In this document: in pieces, positions 1 through 9,416 of the stretch
Layout: each line of letters starts with the position of its first letter
Numbering within the stretch: position 1 is the first letter of the stretch
DNA from: Sabellastarte sp. h YS-2021
Lineage: Eukaryota; Annelida; Polychaeta; Sabellida; Sabellidae
NCBI GenBank assembly: GCA_964017235.1
Contig: OZ024931.1
Location: forward strand, 121,469,530-121,533,529
Direction of reading: 5' to 3'
DNA: 64,000 nucleotides
Notes under the pieces: generated by a model
Databases searched by the model: none
What the model was told of the DNA's origin: nothing
What the model saw: only the letters and a program-made list of their open reading frames with translations
Program-made: the position numbers and the translations under genes

Positions 1-414
1 CCCATGACACTGCACACCTTCAACACCCTACCAAAGTTTCTACAAAGTATTAACTTCCTACGCCTCATGCTTTCCAAGACACAATCAACAAAATTTAAAG
101 GGTCAAGGTCTTTACCGCAAGGTCAAAAGTTAAATCAATGTCACACCATGACACTGCATACCCACACCACTCAGCCAATTTCCCCACAACACATAAACTT
201 TATACACCATGCGGCTTTTTCAGATACACCACAGACAAGATTTGAAAGGTCAAGGTCACTAAAGCAAGGTCAAAGGTCAGGATCACAGCACACCTTATCA
301 TTTGTAATATACAGCCAGGACAACATTTTAAATGACAAAGCCACTAAGACAAGGTCAAATCATGGTCATGCCATGATTTTCAAGGTCACTACAGTAAGGT
401 CAAAGGTTAAATAA
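1..414 (+). repeat. AGGTCA-rich spacer repeat, partial (unit 0)
   Basis: Right part of the spacer repeat described at 6157-6883, cut by the window edge. It matches 3237-3650 apart from rare substitutions, for example a C at 181 where the next unit has T. All AGGTCA half-sites read on the plus strand. Confidence 0.9.
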
Positions 415-715
415 AGTTTACACCACACCTTATAGTTTATGAGATACAGACAGGACCAGACTTCTTCCCACCTGTCTGCCGGCCCAATTTCAAGGAAATT
501 ATGCAGCTAATATCAGTTATGTGGCTAGAGCACAGACACCAAAGTTTCTCAGTGGTTACATAAAACAGAAAATACAGTTTCAACAATACAACTTTTATTG
601 ATTCCATCAAATTGCTATTCATATTTACACAGTGCAATATGGTTATAATGTCTTGATTATTATCACAGATAAATGCTAAGCATTGTATTCCAAAATTTCA
701 CTCATGCAACAACAA

Positions 716-1126
716 CTAACAATGGACATCAGCACCATCTAAGGCTTCTAAATCCAGTTCGTCTTCAATGATGCCTTCTCTCAATAGTTTCAGGTGCAAC
801 GCATCCAACTTATCAGCATGTTGGCTGGCATAATCATAGAACATGTTTCGGATACCCTCCAGAGTAGCAATCTTCAGTCTCAAAAAGTAGCGGAAGCTCC
901 TGCTGCTGCAATCCACAGCTCTGTCATAGCGGTTCTGTAGGTATTCTATTTCATTGTTCATCAGCACCACTTGTTTGCAAGCAAGTCTAAACTTCTTGTT
1001 CATCTGCTTCAGACTGTACAGTAACTTTTCACCATAGTCATCATCATCCAAAAAATCAGACACACTGCTGTCCATACTACTTTCCATCTCCAGTTCATAA
1101 TCACTAATTTCCATATCTGACTCCAT
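716..1126 (-). CDS. A gene, copy 1: small acidic helical protein of unknown function
   Basis: A 136-aa intronless gene. The start chosen is the ATG at 1126 because its product aligns with the B gene from the first residue (MESDMEIS against MESGMELN) and because the TATA box lies at 1209-1217; the longer open frame reaching 1261 begins upstream of that TATA box and is unlikely to be transcribed. Residues 1-35 are strongly acidic, including SDFLDDDDYGEKLL. Residues 42-115 are predicted helical, with a basic patch KKFRLACK and conserved FRYFLRLKIATLEGIRNMF and FYDYASQHADKLDALH. The tail is acidic (DELDLEAL). No signal peptide or membrane segment is visible. A minus-strand AATAAA lies ~120 nt past the stop. 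I do not recognise the family; a role in protein-protein contact or transcriptional regulation is only a guess from composition. Confidence 0.85.
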   Translation of the reverse strand: MESDMEISDYELEMESSMDSSVSDFLDDDDYGEKLLYSLKQMNKKFRLACKQVVLMNNEIEYLQNRYDRAVDCSSRSFRYFLRLKIATLEGIRNMFYDYASQHADKLDALHLKLLREGIIEDELDLEALDGADVHC

Positions 1127-1613
1127 GTTAATAAAGTGCACAATTGGCAAGGTCACACAAGCTATAGAGGTTTTGGGTATATCTCTGACACACCCTACCT
1201 GGTGGGGCATATTTATACCACATCTGATGACACAATGACACTGATCAACTCTTGATTGCAATCCGTGCTTAACTCCAAATACTCATCATTTGACCAAAGT
1301 CAAGTCCTGCCAAAGTGGCTCCACTACCACATTGCAATTACCACCCATTCTTCAAGTGACATATCTTCTCTTCCCATTCAAAGCCTGATTTATGGCAGTT
1401 AGCCTCAACAAAGGACAATGCATTATCAGTAGACCATTGAGCAGCCATTTCAAAGTCACTGTCAACCCATCTCAAAGGACAAATTACAATTTCAACAGCA
1501 CTCAGGCCACTGGGACTTACAACTACATGTATATATATCGGAAGGCAATTTCAATGATGCATGTTACACCCTACCAACACAGTGATTCTGTATTTTTGTG
1601 ACCTTTATTCATC
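1127..1613. promoter_or_regulatory. Divergent A/B promoter, unit 1
   Basis: TATA box for A at 1209-1217 (TATAAATAT on minus) and for B at 1530-1538. This unit and unit 2 lack 10 nt of the A 5' leader (TAATACCAAG type) present in all others, so the A TATA-to-ATG distance is 83 nt instead of 93. Confidence 0.7.
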
Positions 1614-2025
1614 ATGGAATCTGGTATGGAACTTAATGATTATGAGTACAAAATGGACAGTAGCCTTGACACCACTGATTCAGATTTTCTGACCAATGAT
1701 GATGATTATGGGCAGAATCTGTTAAATCTAACAAATGAACAAGAAGTTCAGACTTGCCTGTAAACAGGTGGTCTTAATGAATAATGAAATAGAGTACCTG
1801 CAGAATCGATATGACAGAGCAGTTCAGCACAGCAACAGAAGCTACCGCTACTTTTTGAGACTCAAGATTACTACCATAGAAGGAACAAGGAACATGTTTT
1901 ATGATTATGCCAGTCAACATGCTGACAAATTAGATGCTCTACACGAACAGCTTCTCACTGAAGGCATCATTGAGGAGGAATTAGACCTAGATGCTCTTGA
2001 TGATGAAGATATTGAAAGCCCATAG
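1614..2025 (+). pseudogene. B gene, copy 1: frameshifted
   Basis: The frame opens at ATG 1614 as in intact B copies, but a 5-nt deletion plus one substitution near 1730 (CTGTTAAATC is followed directly by TAACAAATG) shifts the frame and gives a TAA at 1761-1763, leaving 49 residues of which only the first 38 match B. The rest of the B frame, from the internal Met of MNKKFRLACK at 1735 to the stop at 2025, is undamaged, so an N-terminally shortened 96-aa product starting there is conceivable but would lack the acidic N-terminus. The B poly(A) signal is at 2205-2210. Confidence 0.9.
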
Positions 2026-2920
2026 TTTTCCAAGATGACAAAATACAAGCATATTGGTATTATGCAACCTGTGATAATTCTGAACATTCTACTTTGTAAT
2101 TAAATAGAAACATGTTTCCATTGTGTATTTCACTCAATGTATTTATCTTATATCCTTGATATTAATTCTGTTGTGCACTTCTTGTGTCTCACATAGCATT
2201 TCTTAATAAAATATTATGTTACCAATCTTATGTGTTTATCTACTCGTTACTTTATGCTTGATACAATACAAAATCTTAATTCTTATTTACACAAAATTCA
2301 ATGACAGCTTTTAACTGAAAACTCAAATACTTTAGGTGAAGTCACTTTGCCAACCTTATTCCTAAGCCTAGCACTAATCATTCACTTTGCTACTGCTGCT
2401 GTTAGCACATAGTTTCTGGAATGTCACTCAAACTTTCAGTAAGTCTTGCTATTTTTACTTACAAATGGCTGGGTTTATGCTTGGGGTGAGGTTAAGGTCA
2501 CTGCACAAATGCACGGGCCAAAATGGGGGTCAAAGTATCATACACTGTTGTGCACCTCTCTGGGAGAGCCCAGTGGTGATCTGTAATTTTCAAGAGCTAA
2601 TGTTTAGACAATTGTGATAAGGTTATTTTATATACATCAAAGTAAATCCAGTACAGCAAACCTCACAAGAAATACCTCTCAAGAAAGAGAAAACTTATGT
2701 AAAGATAAACTATCAAAACAAGATAGTTTAACAGCACATGACCATATTCATTTATCAACTAAAAGTTTTCAAGTTGTACAATTTATTAACTCATTTAGTT
2801 AGCAACTGAAGCATAGCTGTCAATAATAAAAATAAGTACAGTAGTCAGTTCCAGCAATGCTTATATATTTGTGATATAAGAAATATGGCTCAAATAAGGC
2901 AGTAGAAACATTCTGGCACA

Positions 2921-3650
2921 GTCAAGGTCAAAGGTCACACCAAGGTCATACTATGATGCTTCACACCCACAACCTTGAACCAACATATCTAACAAGTAAC
3001 TACACCTTATGGTTTTTCAGACAAAGCCTGGACACTATTTTACAGGTCAAGGTCAATACAGCCAGGTTAAAGGTCAATTCAAGGCCACGCCATGACGCTA
3101 CATACCTACACCACCCAAACCAATGTCCCTACCAAGTATCAACTTCTTGTACCTTATGGCTTGTGAGATATTGCCTAGTCAAGATTTTAAAGGTCAAGGT
3201 CATACACAGCTATGTCAAAAGTCAAATCAATCTCACCCCATGACACTGCACACCTTCAACACCCTACCAAAGTTTCTACAAAGTATTAACTTCCTACGCC
3301 TCATGCTTTCCAAGACACAATCAACAAAATTTAAAGGGTCAAGGTCTTTACCGCAAGGTCAAAAGTTAAATCAATGTCACACCATGACACTGCATACCCA
3401 CACCACTCAGCCAATTTCCCTACAACACATAAACTTTATACACCATGCGGCTTTTTCAGATACACCACAGACAAGATTTGAAAGGTCAAGGTCACTAAAG
3501 CAAGGTCAAAGGTCAGGATCACAGCACACCTTATCATTTGTAATATACAGCCAGGACAACATTTTAAATGACAAAGCCACTAAGACAAGGTCAAATCATG
3601 GTCATGCCATGATTTTCAAGGTCACTACAGTAAGGTCAAAGGTTAAATAA
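2921..3650 (+). repeat. AGGTCA-rich spacer repeat, unit 1-2
   Basis: Same structure as 6157-6883. It begins with the direct repeat AGGTCAAAGGTCA. The AT-rich stretch 2211-2920 between the B poly(A) signal and this repeat holds only short open frames that I regard as chance. Confidence 0.9.
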
Positions 3651-3829
3651 AGTTTACACCACACCTTATAGTTTATGAGATACAGACAGGACCAGACTTC
3701 TTCCCACCTGTCTGCCGGCCCAATTTCAAGGAAATTATGCAGCTAATATCAGTTATGTGGCTAGAGCACAGACACCAAAGTTTCTCAGTGGTTACATAAA
3801 ACAGAAAATACAGTTTCAACAATACAACT

Positions 3830-3835
3830 TTTATT
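3830..3835 (-). terminator. Poly(A) signal of A gene (representative)
   Basis: AATAAA on the minus strand, 117-122 nt beyond the A stop codon. The same hexamer stands at the same distance in every A copy. Confidence 0.7.
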
Positions 3836-3951
3836 GATTCCATCAAATTGCTATTCATATTTACACAGTGCAATATGGTTATAATGTCTTGATTATTATC
3901 ACAGATAAATGCTAAGCATTGTATTCCAAAATTTCACTCATGCAACAACAA

Positions 3952-4362
3952 CTAACAATGGACATCAGCACCATCTAAGGCTTCTAAATCCAGTTCGTCT
4001 TCAATGATGCCTTCTCTCAATAGTTTCAGGTGCAACGCATCCAACTTATCAGCATGTTGGCTGGCATAATCATAGAACATGTTTCGGATACCCTCCAGAG
4101 TAGCAATCTTCAGTCTCAAAAAGTAGCGGAAGCTCCTGCTGCTGCAATCCACAGCTCTGTCATAGCGGTTCTGTAGGTATTCTATTTCATTGTTCATCAG
4201 CACCACTTGTTTGCAAGCAAGTCTAAACTTCTTGTTCATCTGCTTCAGACTGTACAGTAACTTTTCACCATAGTCATCATCATCCAAAAAATCAGACACA
4301 CTGCTGTCCATACTACTTTCCATCTCCAGTTCATAATCACTAATTTCCATATCTGACTCCAT
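3952..4362 (-). CDS. A gene, copy 2: small acidic helical protein of unknown function
   Basis: Its 136-aa product is identical to copy 1. The ATG at 4362 is preceded by the leader ending TTTATTAAC. TATA is at 4445-4453 and the minus-strand poly(A) signal at 3830-3835. It shares the 10-nt leader deletion with copy 1, showing that these two units are a recent 3236 bp duplication. The matching longer frame to 4497 crosses the TATA box and is rejected as coding. Confidence 0.85.
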   Translation of the reverse strand: MESDMEISDYELEMESSMDSSVSDFLDDDDYGEKLLYSLKQMNKKFRLACKQVVLMNNEIEYLQNRYDRAVDCSSRSFRYFLRLKIATLEGIRNMFYDYASQHADKLDALHLKLLREGIIEDELDLEALDGADVHC

Positions 4363-4849
4363 GTTAATAAAGTGCACAATTGGCAAGGTCACACAAGCTA
4401 TAGAGGTTTTGGGTATATCTCTGACACACCCTACCTGGTGGGGCATATTTATACCACATCTGATGACACAATGACACTGATCAACTCTTGATTGCAATCC
4501 GTGCTTAACTCCAAATACTCATCATTTGACCAAAGTCAAGTCCTGCCAAAGTGGCTCCACTACCACATTGCAATTACCACCCATTCTTCAAGTGACATAT
4601 CTTCTCTTCCCATTCAAAGCCTGATTTATGGCAGTTAGCCTCAACAAAGGACAATGCATTATCAGTAGACCATTGAGCAGCCATTTCAAAGTCACTGTCA
4701 ACCCATCTCAAAGGACAAATTACAATTTCAACAGCACTCAGGCCACTGGGACTTACAACTACATGTATATATATCGGAAGGCAATTTCAATGATGCATGT
4801 TACACCCTACCAACACAGTGATTCTGTATTTTTGTGACCTTTATTCATC
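4363..4849. promoter_or_regulatory. Divergent A/B promoter, unit 2
   Basis: TATA for A at 4445-4453 and for B at 4766-4774. Between them lies TTTGACCAAAGTCAAG (4526-4541), a near-palindromic sequence that reads TCTGACAAAAGTCAAG in units from unit 3 on. Confidence 0.7.
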
Positions 4850-5261
4850 ATGGAATCTGGTATGGAACTTAATGATTATGAGTACAAAATGGACAGTAGC
4901 CTTGACACCACTGATTCAGATTTTCTGACCAATGATGATGATTATGGGCAGAATCTGTTAAATCTAACAAATGAACAAGAAGTTCAGACTTGCCTGTAAA
5001 CAGGTGGTCTTAATGAATAATGAAATAGAGTACCTGCAGAATCGATATGACAGAGCAGTTCAGCACAGCAACAGAAGCTACCGCTACTTTTTGAGACTCA
5101 AGATTACTACCATAGAAGGAACAAGGAACATGTTTTATGATTATGCCAGTCAACATGCTGACAAATTAGATGCTCTACACGAACAGCTTCTCACTGAAGG
5201 CATCATTGAGGAGGAATTAGACCTAGATGCTCTTGATGATGAAGATATTGAAAGCCCATAG
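4850..5261 (+). pseudogene. B gene, copy 2: frameshifted
   Basis: Carries the same 5-nt deletion and substitution as copy 1, with the premature TAA at 4997-4999. An identical lesion in two neighbouring units means the unit was duplicated after the lesion arose. The rest of the frame (MNKKF at 4971 to 5261) is open. Confidence 0.9.
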
Positions 5262-5440
5262 TTTTCCAAGATGACAAAATACAAGCATATTGGTATTATG
5301 CAACCTGTGATAATTCTGAACATTCTACTTTGTAATTAAATAGAAACATGTTTCCATTGTGTATTTCACTCAATGTATTTATCTTATATCCTTGATATTA
5401 ATTCTGTTGTGCACTTCTTGTGTCTCACATAGCATTTCTT

Positions 5441-5446
5441 AATAAA
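5441..5446 (+). terminator. Poly(A) signal of B gene (representative)
   Basis: AATAAA within TTCTTAATAAAATATT, 180 nt after the B stop codon. Conserved in all units, but pushed away from B where a DIRS element or the MITE is inserted in the 3' UTR. Confidence 0.7.
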
Positions 5447-6156
5447 ATATTATGTTACCAATCTTATGTGTTTATCTACTCGTTACTTTATGCTTGATAC
5501 AATACAAAATCTTAATTCTTATTTACACAAAATTCAATGACAGCTTTTAACTGAAAACTCAAATACTTTAGGTGAAGTCACTTTGCCAACCTTATTCCTA
5601 AGCCTAGCACTAATCATTCACTTTGCTACTGCTGCTGTTAGCACATAGTTTCTGGAATGTCACTCAAACTTTCAGTAAGTCTTGCTATTTTTACTTACAA
5701 ATGGCTGGGTTTATGCTTGGGGTGAGGTTAAGGTCACTGCACAAATGCACGGGCCCAAATGGGGGTCAAAGTATCATACACTGTTGTGCACCTCTCTGGG
5801 AGAGCCCAGTGGTGATCTGTAATTTTCAAGAGCTAATGTTTAGACAATTGTGATAAGGTTATTTTATATACATCAAAGTAAATCCAGTACAGCAAACCTC
5901 ACAAGAAATACCTCTCAAGAAAGAGAAAACTTATGTAAAGATAAACTATCAAAACAAGATAGTTTAACAGCACATGACCATATTCATTTATCAACTAAAA
6001 GTTTTCAAGTTGTACAATTTATTAACTCATTTAGTTAGCAACTGAAGCATAGCTGTCAATAATAAAAATAAGTACAGTAGTCAGTTCCAGCAATGCTTAT
6101 ATATTTGTGATATAAGAAATATGGCTCAAATAAGGCAGTAGAAACATTCTGGCACA

Positions 6157-6883
6157 GTCAAGGTCAAAGGTCACACCAAGGTCATACTATGATGCTTCAC
6201 ACCCACAACCTTGAACCAACATATCTAACAAGTAACTACACCTTATGGTTTTTCAGACAAAGCCTGGACACTATTTTACAGGTCAAGGTCAATACAGCCA
6301 GGTTAAAGGTCAATTCAAGGCCACGCCATGACGCTACATACCTACACCACCCAAACCAATGTCCCTACCAAGTATCAACTTCTTGTACCTTATGGCTTGT
6401 GAGATATTGCCTAGTCAAGATTTTAAAGGTCAAGGTCATACACAGCTATGTCAAAAGTCAAATCAATCTCACCCCATGACACTGCACACCTTCAACACCC
6501 TACCAAAGTTTCTACAAAGTATTAACTTCCTACGCCTCATGCTTTCCAAGACACAATCAACAAAATTTAAAGGGTCAAGGTCTTTACCGCAAGGTCAAAA
6601 GTTAAATCAATGTCACACCATGACACTGCATACCCACACCACTCAGCCAATTTCCCTACAACACATAAACTTTATACACCATGCGGCTTTTTCAGATACA
6701 CCACAGACAAGATTTGAAAGGTCAAGGTCACTAAAGCAAGGTCAAAGGTCAGGATCACAGCACACCTTATCATTTGTAATATACAGCCAGGACAACATTT
6801 TAAATGACAAAGCCACTAAGACAAGGTCAAATCATGGTCATGCCATGATTTTCAAGGTCACTACAGTAAGGTCAAAGGTTAAA
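6157..6883 (+). repeat. AGGTCA-rich spacer repeat (representative), unit 2-3
   Basis: A degenerate tandem repeat with period ~140-147 bp. The motif CCATGAC recurs at about 6327, 6474 and 6620, and an ACCTTATGG..TTTTAAAGGTCAAGGTCA module recurs about five times. I count 16 exact AGGTCA hexamers, all on the plus strand. They include direct repeats with 1-bp spacing (AGGTCAAAGGTCA) and 0-bp spacing (AGGTCAAGGTCA), and several TCAAGGTCA extended half-sites. Long open frames cross this block, but they follow the repeat and show no coding character. Similar AGGTCA-rich minisatellite-like repeats occur in marine invertebrate genomes, so it may be a dispersed repeat captured in the unit. Confidence 0.85.
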
Positions 6884-7187
6884 TAAAGTTTACACCACAC
6901 CTTATAGTTTATGAGATACAGACAGGACCAGACTTCTTCCCACCTGTCTGCCGGCCCAATTTCAAGGAAATTATGCAGCTAATATCAGTTATGTGGCTAG
7001 AGCACAGACACCAAAGTTTCTCAGTGGTTACATAAAACAGAAAATACAGTTTCAACAATACAACTTTTATTGATTCCATCAAATTGCTATTCATATTTAC
7101 ACAGTGCAATATGGTTATAATGTCTTGATTATTATCACAGATAAATGCTAAGCATTGTATTCCAAAATTTCACTCATGCAACAACAA

Positions 7188-7598
7188 CTAACAATGGACA
7201 TCAGCACCATCTAAGGCTTCTAAATCCAGTTCGTCTTCAATGATGCCTTCTCTCAATAGTTTCAGGTGCAACGCATCCAACTTATCAGCATGTTGGCTGG
7301 CATAATCATAGAACATGTTTCGGATACCCTCCAGAGTAGCAATCTTCAGTCTCAAGAAGTAGCGGAAGCTCCTGCTGCTGCAATCCACAGCTCTGTCATA
7401 GCGGTTCTGTAGGTATTCTATTTCATTGTTCATCAGCACCACTTGTTTGCAAGCAAGTCTAAACTTCTTGTTCATCTGCTTCAGACTGTACAGTAACTTT
7501 TCACCATAGTCATCATCATCCAAAAAATCAGACACACTGCTGTCCATACTACTTTCCATCTCCAGTTCATAATCACTAATTTCCATATCTGACTCCAT
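7188..7598 (-). CDS. A gene, copy 3: small acidic helical protein of unknown function
   Basis: Encodes the reference 136-aa protein. The leader has the full 93-nt TATA-to-ATG spacing (TATA 7691-7699). A longer in-frame start at 7673 (MSEIYPKPLG..) lies between TATA and the chosen ATG. It could add 25 residues if the transcript starts close to the TATA box, but it is not conserved in copies 1-2 and has no counterpart in B. Confidence 0.85.
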   Translation of the reverse strand: MESDMEISDYELEMESSMDSSVSDFLDDDDYGEKLLYSLKQMNKKFRLACKQVVLMNNEIEYLQNRYDRAVDCSSRSFRYFLRLKIATLEGIRNMFYDYASQHADKLDALHLKLLREGIIEDELDLEALDGADVHC

Positions 7599-8095
7599 GT
7601 TAATAAAGTGCACAATTGGCAAGGTCACACAAGCTATAGTAATACCAAGAGGTTTTGGGTATATCTCTGACACACCCTACCTGGTGGGGCATATTTATAC
7701 CACATCTGATGACACAATGACACTGATCAACTCTTGATTGCAATCCGTGCTTAACTCCAAATACTCATCATCTGACAAAAGTCAAGTCCTGCCAAAGTGG
7801 CTCCACTACCACATTGCAATTACCACCCACTCCTCAAGTGACATATCTTCTCTTCCAATTCAAAGCCTGATTTATGGCAGTTAGCCAGAACAAAGGACAA
7901 TGCATTATCAGTGGACCATTGAGCAGCCATTTCAAAGTCACTGTCAGCCCATCTCAAAGGACAAATTACAATTTCAATAGCACTCAGGCCACTGGGACTT
8001 ACAACTACATGTATATATATAGGAAGGCAATTTCAATGATGCATGTTACACCCTACCAACACAGTGATTCTGTATTTTTGTGACCTTTATTCATC
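7599..8095. promoter_or_regulatory. Divergent A/B promoter (representative), unit 3
   Basis: A 497 bp intergenic region. On minus, TATAAATAT at 7691-7699 is 93 nt before the A ATG. On plus, TATATATAT at 8012-8020 is 84 nt before the B ATG. Both leaders carry TGTGACCTT and an ATT(C/A)A(T/A)C stretch just before ATGGA, so the two 5' ends are homologous as well as the coding regions. A 69-codon open frame (7874-8083) lies across the B TATA box and is not credible as a gene. Confidence 0.75.
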
Positions 8096-8512
8096 ATGGA
8101 ATCTGGTATGGAACTTAATGATTATGAGTACAAAATGGACAGTAGCTTTGATACCACTGATTCAGATTTTCTGACCAATGATGATGATTATGGGCAGAAT
8201 CTGTTAAATCAAATCAAACAAATGAACAAGAAGTTCAGACTTGCCTGTAAACAGGTGGTCTTAATGAATAATGAAATAGAGTACCTGCAGAATCGATATG
8301 ACAGAGCAGTTCAGCACAGCAACAGAAGCTACCGCTACTTTTTGAGACTCAAGATTGCTACCATAGAAGGAATAAGGAACATGTTTTATGATTATGCCAG
8401 TCAACATGCTGACAAATTAGATGCTCTACACGAACAGCTTCTCACTGAAGGCATCATTGAGGAGGAATTAGACCTAGATGCTCTTGATGATGAAGATATT
8501 GAAAGCCCATAG
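8096..8512 (+). CDS. B gene, copy 3: small acidic helical protein of unknown function
   Basis: First intact B copy, 138 aa, intronless. The start is supported by the TATA box 84 nt upstream and alignment with A from residue 1. Residues 1-37 are acidic (SDFLTNDDDYGQNLL). Residues 41-70 are identical to the A core although 13 of the 30 codons differ silently. Then come RYFLRLKIATIEGIRNMF and FYDYASQHADKLDALH, and an acidic tail ending DDEDIESP. No membrane segment, signal peptide or known motif is recognised. Anomaly: a DIRS retrotransposon begins about 15 nt after the stop, so the native AATAAA is now 6.9 kb away (15375-15380). An AATAAA inside the element at 8875-8880 could replace it (inference). 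Confidence 0.88.
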   Translation: MESGMELNDYEYKMDSSFDTTDSDFLTNDDDYGQNLLNQIKQMNKKFRLACKQVVLMNNEIEYLQNRYDRAVQHSNRSYRYFLRLKIATIEGIRNMFYDYASQHADKLDALHEQLLTEGIIEEELDLDALDDEDIESP

Positions 8513-8563
8513 TTTTCCAAGATGACAAAATTGAAAATTTTATTTTAAATGTAGCTTTTATAA

Positions 8564-8766
8564 GCTACAATACTTACCTATTGAAACAGAGTGCTATTCC
8601 GTTGACCACCGGAAAAGCTGCCAACGGGTAGAAAGTTGGAAACTTTCCCGGCCGAGTGCGGGGAGAGGTCTCCCCGGAGCCGGCTCACTTCACCGGATAC
8701 ACCGGTACAGAGATGACCGGATATATGACGACTGCGCAGCAGATCACGTGATTCTTCCTTCTTTCT
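8564..8766. repeat. DIRS copy 1 left inverted terminal repeat
   Basis: Reverse complement of 15002-15204 with few differences; the left end has an extra outer segment (8532-8563) with no partner in the right end. It contains CTTACCTATTG, which on minus reads CAATAGGTAAG, a consensus-like splice donor pointing out of the element. A 66-codon open frame runs through both ITRs and is probably chance. Confidence 0.9.
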
Positions 8767-8830
8767 GTTGGGATCCATCCCCGGCAGTGAGGTGTCGGTA
8801 AGCGGGGACGGACCGGGAGGACCTATATCT

Positions 8831-8930
8831 GTTTCAATAGGTAAGTATTGTAGCTTATAAAAGCTACATTTAAAATAAAATTTTCAATTTTATTGCGCTA
8901 CAATGTACTTACCTATTGAAACAGAGTGCT
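8831..8930. repeat. DIRS copy 1 internal complementary region
   Basis: The first half is the reverse complement of the element's left terminus and the second half that of its right terminus. They are joined at TTTTCAATTTTATTGC, the complement of the circle junction expected from the two outer ends. This is the hallmark DIRS structure thought to template completion of the circular intermediate. Confidence 0.92.
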
Positions 8931-9416
8931 GAATTCCAACATCTTGGATGGTGGGAAGACAGCTCACTGACTAGGATCCGGTGAAGAGCCATGAATGGTG
9001 AAGGAAGGAGACCCGGACTCAGCATCCGTGCCGGTATGTTGAAGAGCCGGTAGGAGGGGTGTGCTCTTCTGGGAACCTTGGGAAGGCTCTGGAGGAAGTT
9101 GTCCGGTAGACTGAAGCCCATCAGGGAGGCACTCCATAATGGCTGCAACGATAAAAAATAAGAGAAAAATTAAGAGAAGATAAGGGAATTGTGAGTTAAC
9201 GAAAAATTAACGACAATTCTATGACAAAAGGCTGAGTAAAGAGAAAAAAGGGACACCTCAAATTAACTCAGGTTAGTTATGGAAGATATGAAGTAGAGAT
9301 AATTACCTTAAATGGTAGGAAGCCATGCTCTACGCGGTCAGGGTTCTGACCGGCCCCATCTGCTGGATGTGTCGTCTGGTAGCCCCCCCCCCCCTCTTTT
9401 GGAGGTGAGAGTCCTG
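8931..9416. other. DIRS copy 1 untranslated region between YR and internal complementary region
   Basis: No convincing gene. It holds a run of 12 C at about 9373-9384 (13 in copy 2) and AT-rich sequence. A 79-codon open frame at 8909-9148 starts inside the internal complementary region and is regarded as chance. Confidence 0.6.

Noticed and set aside
437..637. 66-76-codon minus-strand frame downstream of every A gene
   Set aside because: It starts at the A poly(A) region and extends past it. It has no TATA or homologous counterpart and is probably chance in AT-rich DNA.
2387..2617. 65-76-codon plus-strand frame in the AT-rich spacer (MLLLLLAHSF or MSLKLSVSLA starts)
   Set aside because: A single-base indel between alpha and beta units changes its reading, so it is not conserved as protein.
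3123..3650. Open frames of 136-182 codons on plus within the AGGTCA spacers, present in many units
   Set aside because: They follow the ~145 bp repeat, have repeat-derived composition (GQ, SRS, HT runs), change their start between units, and lack a promoter or homology. They remain open because the repeat is poor in stop codons in that frame.
2921..3650. CRISPR-like array
   Set aside because: The repeated word is a 6-14 bp motif at irregular spacing within a degenerate 145 bp repeat; there are no fixed-length spacers or cas genes, and the sequence is eukaryotic.
7874..8083. 69-codon plus-strand frame between A and B in every unit
   Set aside because: It spans the B TATA box and presumed start site; its conservation is no more than that of the surrounding non-coding sequence.
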